NCBI GenBank assembly: GCA_009746045.1
Contig: RPFO01001466.1
Span: forward strand, 1-33,720
DNA from: Mesostigma viride
Taxonomy: Eukaryota; Streptophyta; Mesostigmatophyceae; Mesostigmatales; Mesostigmataceae
Reading direction: 5' to 3'
DNA length: 33,720 nucleotides
Under the pieces are notes generated by a model. It did not search any database. It was given only the letters and a program-made list of their open reading frames with translations, and was not told the DNA's origin. Positions within the stretch are counted from its first letter, which is position 1. Each line of letters begins with the position of its first letter. This document shows positions 28,138 through 33,720 of this stretch, piece by piece. Made by a program: the position numbers and the translations under genes.

Positions 28138-30449
28138 ATGACAGAGCCTACCCCTCCGGCTGAGAGCCCGCTGCCGTCCCTGCCCCTACCGGACCCTGAG
28201 CTGTATTTCGAGGCCCTTCCGGGCCGTTGGGTGTCGCGATCATGTTACCGGGGTGGCGTTGTGCAGCCGGCCCTTCAGGCCCAACATGCGAGCTTAGTCA
28301 GGGCGGCCCTCTTCGGGGTCACGTGGTATGGTCCTTCCCCTGATGAGCCGCACCAGCTTGTCCTGCACGGGTTCGATGATGCCGGACACTGTTTGTTGGG
28401 GTGTGGTTCCAGCTGTCCCGCCTTGGGGCAGATAGATGCGGTTCTCCGGTGTTGCCGTGTGTTCTCCTACCTCTCCACTCCTGTGGGCCGTACCTGCCTA
28501 CGGGAGGTGTTCCCGTGGCTTCCAGCTGAGGGTGATGCTGAGGTAGACGAGAACCCCTGCGACCTTTTACGGGCCGTAGAGTTCATGGAGATAGCTGATC
28601 AGTCGGCGGGACTAGCGGTTAGTGGTCCTACCCCTTCGGGCGCCCCAGCCGAGGTACATTATACTCCAGATTATTCTGCCTCGAGCGCTGCGTCCGCCTC
28701 CTCGGTGTCTGTCCTCCCTCTCCGGTCCCGTCGTCCCCTCGGTCGACCCGGGATGTCGCAGTGGAGCCTACCCCTTCGGGTTTGCCTGATCCTCTTTCGG
28801 CGACGGTCTCGGCTATGCAGGCTCAGATCCAGTCTTTGACCACGGCGTTTGGGGCCTTCCTTGCGGCCCAGGCGCAGGTCCCGGCCACGCCGGCTGGATC
28901 CGCGCCCCCTACCCCTTCTGTCGCCCCGGCGACTACGGCTTCGCCCGCGCCCCCGCCTGCGCCCGCGGTCGCTGTGGTTCCGGCGGCTCCTGCGACTCCT
29001 GCTGCCTCTGCGCCTGTTACCGCTCTACCTGCGCCTACGCGGGAGTCTCCTGCCCCTGTTAGCTCGCCCTCCGTCGCTGCTTCCGAGCCTCCTCCCGCTC
29101 AGGCGCAGACGTCGCGGGGTTTCTTTGGCGATACTAGCGGGCTTCCCAGACTTTGGGAGGGTGGTCCTCCGCAGAGGATTCCGGTTCCTGACTGGGGCCT
29201 GGATGGTAGTCAATCTTATGCAGGACTGCCTGTCCCTACGGGCCCCATTTTCAACATGTGGCCTGAGGGTGCACCGGCAACGGAGACCGGCGCGCCTGCG
29301 TCGTTGGCGGGTCCGTCACGGCCCTCTCTGGCTTCAGGTCCGGCGCGACCTCCTGTTTTACCAGTGCCCCCTGCGTCGGTGTCGGCTCCTGCCCCTGCGT
29401 CAGCCCCTGCTCCGGTCCCTCCTCCTTCGGCCTCGCGGTCTTTGGCCGCGGTTGTTCGGTCCACCGGTCAGGATCCTCGCGCCACCCGCGCTGCCGATTC
29501 CCTCAGGGAGTTGTCCCAGGGTGATCGGGACAGGGCTCCTTCTGTGGTGCACGCGACGCCGGAGTCGCGTGACACGCCCATTCCGGGGTATGGTATGTCC
29601 GCACTCGCCTGCCGACAGTGTGACCTGCCGCGCGCCTCTGCTGAGCTTGCCATCTCTCCCATGTCCTATGGGTTCTCCCAGGTGTGTCGGGCGCCCCGGG
29701 ATCGTGGCCTACCCATTGAGACTGATCGGCCTCCGTTCGACATGGTTATTTTAGCTGATCCGGTGTTCGAGGGTGAGATCCTGGTCCGGCGCGTCCTGTA
29801 TCGCTGGGCGAGGCGCCACAACGACTTGGACACCTACGGTGGGTTTCAGTGGGCTTACCCTCCCCCTCTGGGCATTATGGCTTCGGATGCCCTTACAGTA
29901 GAGTTTCCTGCGGTGCCGGGTGCGGCGTACACTACGGTCCTCCAGCCCATCCTTGAGTGGGATGCCCGCCGCCCGGCGCCTATCCCGGGCCAGGGTCTAG
30001 ACTCCCGCGGTCACCCTCCTCCTCGTGCCAGCGACTACCTAGAGACATTCGGGTCGCGACAGTGTGTTCGTCGGTGGCGCTCCCGCGAGGTTCGGCACAT
30101 CCGGTTGTGGCCGTCCAACGTGGAGCCCCTGGTGGACCTGTTCTTCCCGACGGGTATGCGCCCTCGGATTCGGTATCATTGCCTCCTCCTGCGGGCCCTT
30201 TGCCTGATCGCGGTAGAGCCTTTCCTTCGCCTCTTTGCCTGTGGCTTTCTGGACTGGGCCCGTGGCCAGGTCGTCCTCACGCAGCATAGGTATTACTGGG
30301 CCTTCCTGGGCCTCTTTCCTGACGGCGTGTGGGCCGATGTTTTCCTCACTGTAGATAGGCATGACAATGTTGAGGATGTGGCTCACTACCAGGCCTACCT
30401 GGAGGTCCTGCTGGCCTCTCGTGGCACTTACCAGACGGATGGCCACTAG
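28138..30449 (+). pseudogene. ORF-X downstream of integrase, right copy (one frameshift)
   Basis: Begins 76 bp after the pol stop, in a different frame. An N-terminal domain of about 170 aa is Cys- and Leu-rich (CLLGCGSSCPALGQ, VLRCCRVFSYLS). A possible coiled coil follows (ATVSAMQAQIQSLTTAFGAF), then about 150 aa of Pro/Ala-rich linker. The C-terminal domain of about 280 aa contains FDMVILADPVFEGEILVRR, WAYPPPLGIMASDALTVEF and a hydrophobic stretch (LLLRALCLIAVEPFLRLF). One base is missing near 28712; from 28761 the frame is open to the stop. The family is not recognised. The position recalls env-like genes, but there is no signal peptide or clear membrane anchor. The coiled coil and linker would also suit a displaced Gag. 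Confidence 0.72.
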
Positions 30450-30826
30450 ATAGAGGGCCTTAGGCCCGACCTGAGGGTGTTGTCCCTCCGGTATGTAGAG
30501 TCGCCCTCATATTCTGGCCAGTTGGTTGGCTGTTCTTGGTCCTTAGCGCTGATGTGTTTACTCTGTGTGTCCTGCCCAGTGCCGTCCCCCCCGGCCAGGA
30601 CTCCGTTCCAGGCAGTTAGGGGAACCTACCACCAGGCTTGGTGCTGGCTAACCCTACACCACCCGGCGTGGTGGTGGAGACCGTGTGAACTATTGGTGCT
30701 TTGTATCTGGGATGGTCTATCGATTGTGTTGGTGTGTGCTGGGTGCGTTAGGATTATTTTCCTACCCCTCTGGTTCCCTCCTCTCTGCGTAGGGAGAGGG
30801 CTCCCTACCTTTTGTGGGGGGGGAGG
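30450..30826 (+). other. 3' untranslated region and polypurine tract, right copy
   Basis: Non-coding stretch between the ORF-X stop and the LTR, inverted twin of 20322-20698. It contains the stem-forming CTACCACCAGGC and CACCACCCGGCGTGGTGGTG blocks. It ends in TGGGGGGGGAGG (30815-30826), the likely plus-strand primer tract. Confidence 0.65.
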
Positions 30827-31397
30827 TGTTACGTCGCGTAACAATTCGTTGTAGTTACGGACGTAAATTAGGTCCTTGGCCTCGGTTGTTCCTAGGTTAC
30901 GTGCAGTTCTAGTTTGGACATGATTGTCCCCGTAACAGTACTGTGGTATAGTGGGTGCCTTTGGGCGCCGCGCCGCGTACTATATTAGTGGTCCTTATCC
31001 TTTTGTAGAATGTAGTGGACAGGCGTGCATCTGTGCACCTGCTTGTGTTTCTGTGTTTCTGCAGGCGAGGGCCAGGTCGGCCCGAGCCTGTTGGACCGTT
31101 GGTGACCATTTATGCACGTTCCACTCCTTGTGTGGTCACTCGGCGTGTGTTAAATGAATTAGCACATATTAGCTTGGGTCACGGCAGTTTAGTTGTGTTT
31201 CCTTCCTCTTTTCCTGGAGTAAACGGGTTTGATTAAATGGCCTATGGCGTATTACAGTAGTACATATGTAAATGCATTGAGATCTGGTTCGTCTCGGTCG
31301 TCTTTCGCTAGGGGTGTAAATAGAAGCAGCCTCACTAGTTTAGGTAGTATCAGGACAGGTAGAGGTAGAGGTGGCGGCCGAGGCTTGCGGCGTAACA
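30827..31397 (+). mobile_element. 3' LTR of the right chromovirus copy
   Basis: 571 bp from TGTTACGTCGCG to CGTAACA, with the canonical TG...CA ends and a 6-bp inverted terminus. It matches 19754-20321 (reverse) closely and 5602-6113 more distantly. No 5' LTR partner exists in the window, so neither chromovirus copy is complete. Confidence 0.93.
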
Positions 31398-32126
31398 CTA
31401 AGAATCGTAACTTTTGATACGTGGTATTTGATGCGGATTTTAACTTAAAGCGGGAATGACTGTAGTCACAAGTCTCAACCAGCGCTCAATCAATTTCCCA
31501 CGTTTAGTTGCGTTTTATAAATCATTACCACGTTTAGTTGCGTTTTATAAGGATGCGTTACCGCGTTAAGTTGCATGCGACGCCGAAGTTTGGGCGGCGA
31601 CCGCAACTTAAGCATCGGTGCATGCCATCGCAACATTCTGCCCGGCTATACTTCCTGCAAGGGTGGGGATGTAAATGACACTTGCTCTAGGTGCACCAAC
31701 CAAGGGCACCTGCTGCACCACCACGATCTCTCAGAGCTCAACCGTCTCTCAGGCCTGTCATGGGGTGGAAGATCATCATGGCTATGTCGCGTCCGTGATC
31801 TATCACGTCCGCAATTCAGATTTGGCGTAATTCTGACGTCCGCAGCCTTGTGCGGGTTGCTATATGTACCGTGGCCCGGTACTGACGCCCCGGATCTCAG
31901 TTGTACTTTCGCGCCAAGTCCGCTGAATTTGCTGACGGAACTTTTGTGCGGACCTGAATTTCACTCACATTCGTCACAAGGGCAGTTTGCCGAATGCTGG
32001 TACACAGCAAGCTGGCGAGGCGCTGAGCAGCTGTGCAATTTCAGGATTTCAACGTGGGACACCAGACACAAATGCAAGGAAGCCCCAGGCGGTGCCTGCC
32101 ATGGCCGATAGATTTGCCCTTGTATA
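31398..32126. repeat. Right palindrome arm outside the chromovirus LTR
   Basis: Inverted counterpart of 18507-19753 without the roughly 520-bp extra mosaic. It carries a 31-bp direct repeat containing CCACGTTTAGTTGCGTTTTATAA (about 31498 and 31530) and the stem TTAAGTTGCATGCGACGCCG/GCGACCGCAACTTAA at about 31565-31611. A long plus frame at 31575-32111 is not kept in the other arm and is not called as a gene. Confidence 0.82.
32122..32126 (-). other. Empty target site of the LTR retrotransposon
   Basis: GTATA (TATAC on minus) occurs once, with left-arm flanks joined directly: read on minus, GAACACAAATATACAAGGGC. The left arm has the same flanks separated by the 10.86-kb element and two copies of TATAC. 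The element therefore inserted after the two arms existed, or only one arm was ever hit. Confidence 0.92.
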
Positions 32127-32866
32127 TTTGTGTTCGCTTGACAGATAAAGCTTGAAGTTTAGCTTGTCGGAAATTAGACAATGTTATGATTGGTTGATGT
32201 CAAAAGTGGCGCTAGTGGCGCCAGCCGCCAGGCTTGAGCTTTGAGCAGTATAGAAGGATGAGCAACGAAACATGGTGGTCGTTGTTCGTCCGTTTCTCTC
32301 CCTCACAACTGGTTTGTTGTCTTCATGGGGTGAAATAGTTCGAGCAGCCCGGAGCAGCCCCCGTGAGTGGTTGCATGCAGTCAGTTGCCATGAGGATGGA
32401 CTGACGGATACGACAATGTACTGGTTTTGTTAAGAATGTGTGTAAGACTGAGAACGAGACAAGGGGCAGGGCCTTCGGGCACCCTGGTCGTCGTTGGCAA
32501 GAATGCCGGTAGGAACTAGGTCGGGAACACACGCACTGCCGCCACAAGGGGCCTGCAGTGGCGTCACCCAAGGGGCCTCACAGCTGCTCTTATAACTACA
32601 ACATTACAACTCGACAGTCTTTGTAATTTGTCATGTATCTCATTGGAATTGAAATGTCTTTTGGTTGCTTTGATGATAAAGCATGGTCTCAAGAATCGGC
32701 TGAGTGGGCCGGATTGCCTGTCATGAAGGTGGCGGTGCCGTTAAGGACCGCACCTTTCATTCTCATTTTAAGGTGGCATATCACACACATGATTACTGCT
32801 GATAGTGGATGCATTCCAAGAAGCGGTAATGACCAGTCCAGGATGATATGGCACGCAAACGCGACA
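32127..32866. repeat. Outer right segment of the large palindrome
   Basis: Reverse complement of 6893-7642 with scattered substitutions and small indels. Homology ends at CGCGACA (32860-32866), opposite TGTCGCG at 6893. No gene supported. Confidence 0.88.
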
Positions 32867-33720
32867 GCTATACAAACTGAGGCTAGGGCATGGCTTCTCA
32901 TCAGAGAGTGACTCTCTGCTTAGGCAGAGCTTGGCTAAATTCTTAATGCATCATCCATAGGGAGTCCCATTATAGACGTACAGAGCGTGGCTAAATCCAT
33001 GGGGGCCATTACGGGCGCACATGCGCGTGGGCCACTTGCTAGGCTAAGCCTTACTAATCTGCACTACTGCTATATTCCCTAGACTGGGTTTGCTGGGGTG
33101 GCAGGAGGTGCCTGCCAGGGCTTATGGTCGACGTGGATGACGTCCCCCTCCAGCACTACATTTCGCCGCCTAGGACACCTTTTTTAGCGGGGAATGTGGT
33201 TCGGTCTAGTAGGGGAAAACGGTGGCAGGTCTCCGAGCGTCAGATATTAGGAAATTTCGTTACGTTCGTATCGAGAGTATATTTCTGACAATTTTCCTCG
33301 TTCGGACAGAGCCACAGTGATTTTCAGCATCCGTCCAGTACCAAAGCATGGACCTAGCAGGAATTCCGTCAGACATCTCGGAAGTAGCAATTTTTAGTAT
33401 CGAGCGCACTTTCGCTAGTGTTCAGTACGAATTCGGCCTCCGTCAGGTCAGCAAGCGGCGTGGGAATATACTGAACCGAACGAAACGGTGGACTGTACTA
33501 AGAAATTCGTACTCAAATTTCGTCATCGGAATCGGAGGGAAATATTCTACCAAGGACTAGAGATTTCATCGAATTTTCAGAACTGGCCAATTGATGCCAA
33601 ATGGCGCGATTCTAGATAACAAGTGTTGCTTTACTGGTATCCGACGGTGCCGAACTTCGAAATTGAATTTGTAACCCCCGCCGTATTGACGGAACCACAT
33701 TCTCGCATTAAATTGGGTTT
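32867..33720. other. Unassigned sequence right of the palindrome
   Basis: No recognisable gene or element. It contains a small perfect hairpin CAGAGAGTGACTCTCTG (32902-32918), a phrase CAGAGCTTGGCTAAAT/CAGAGCGTGGCTAAAT repeated at 32924 and 32981, and a 70-codon plus frame at 33348-33560 with no motif. Confidence 0.4.

Noticed and set aside
28138-30449. Envelope glycoprotein
   Set aside because: No signal peptide, no clear membrane anchor and no fusion-peptide-like segment; position after pol alone is not enough.
31575-32111. 178-codon plus-strand ORF in the right palindrome flank
   Set aside because: The corresponding left-arm sequence does not keep the frame, and no domain is visible.
6893-32866. 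The whole palindrome as a simple chimeric-read artefact
   Set aside because: The flanks have diverged between arms, and one arm holds a clean 10.86-kb insertion with a target duplication; a read that folded back would give identical arms. An error at the turn itself is still possible.

Overview
This window is eukaryotic repeat-rich DNA. It contains LTR retrotransposons of Ty1/copia and Ty3/gypsy (chromodomain) type, a LINE with a restriction-like endonuclease, TIR elements and a G-rich minisatellite. I see no operon, no bacterial gene and no host gene I can name. The mix of element types and the uneven CpG content would suit a green alga or another protist, but the taxon is an inference and I would not assert it.

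Layout. 1-1975: two head-to-tail, 5'-truncated copies of a minus-strand LINE abutting (TA)n tracts. 1987-2402: a fold-back MITE with TAA duplications. 2403-3188: unassigned. 3189-3464: a polyQ-rich ORF cut off by an LTR. 3460-4566: a truncated copy (copy A) of the same LTR element that is complete further right. 4581-5065: a G-rich minisatellite ending in a 19-G run. 5602-6113: a diverged solo LTR related to the chromovirus LTRs. 6893-32866: one very large imperfect palindrome.

The palindrome has an 80-bp spacer (25533-25612). Each inner arm is a head-truncated chromovirus: RT thumb, RNase H, integrase, chromodomain, a further long ORF of unknown family (called ORF-X here), polypurine tract and LTR. 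The copies face away from each other (left on minus, right on plus). Outside the LTRs the arms continue into flanking DNA that is inverted-repeated but more diverged.

The left arm is interrupted by a 10.86-kb LTR retrotransposon (7648-18506) flanked by the 5-bp duplication TATAC. The right arm holds the matching empty site at 32122-32126, so the ends of this element are fixed by the sequence itself. It carries: 649/647-bp LTRs that are nearly identical; an ORF of unknown family (ORF1, 8329-9480) conserved in copy A with mostly synonymous changes; a broken Gag with a CCHC knuckle; an integrase; a nested TIR element (12370-13138); then a retropepsin-like segment and a copia-type RT/RNase H. The order Gag-IN-PR-RT-RH is neither the usual Ty1 order nor the usual Ty3 order.

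Functionally, almost everything is a mobile element or its remains. Many reading frames carry 1-2 bp indels; some may be uncorrected sequencing errors. The least explained parts are ORF1, ORF-X, the domain order in the copia-type element, and the history of the palindrome.
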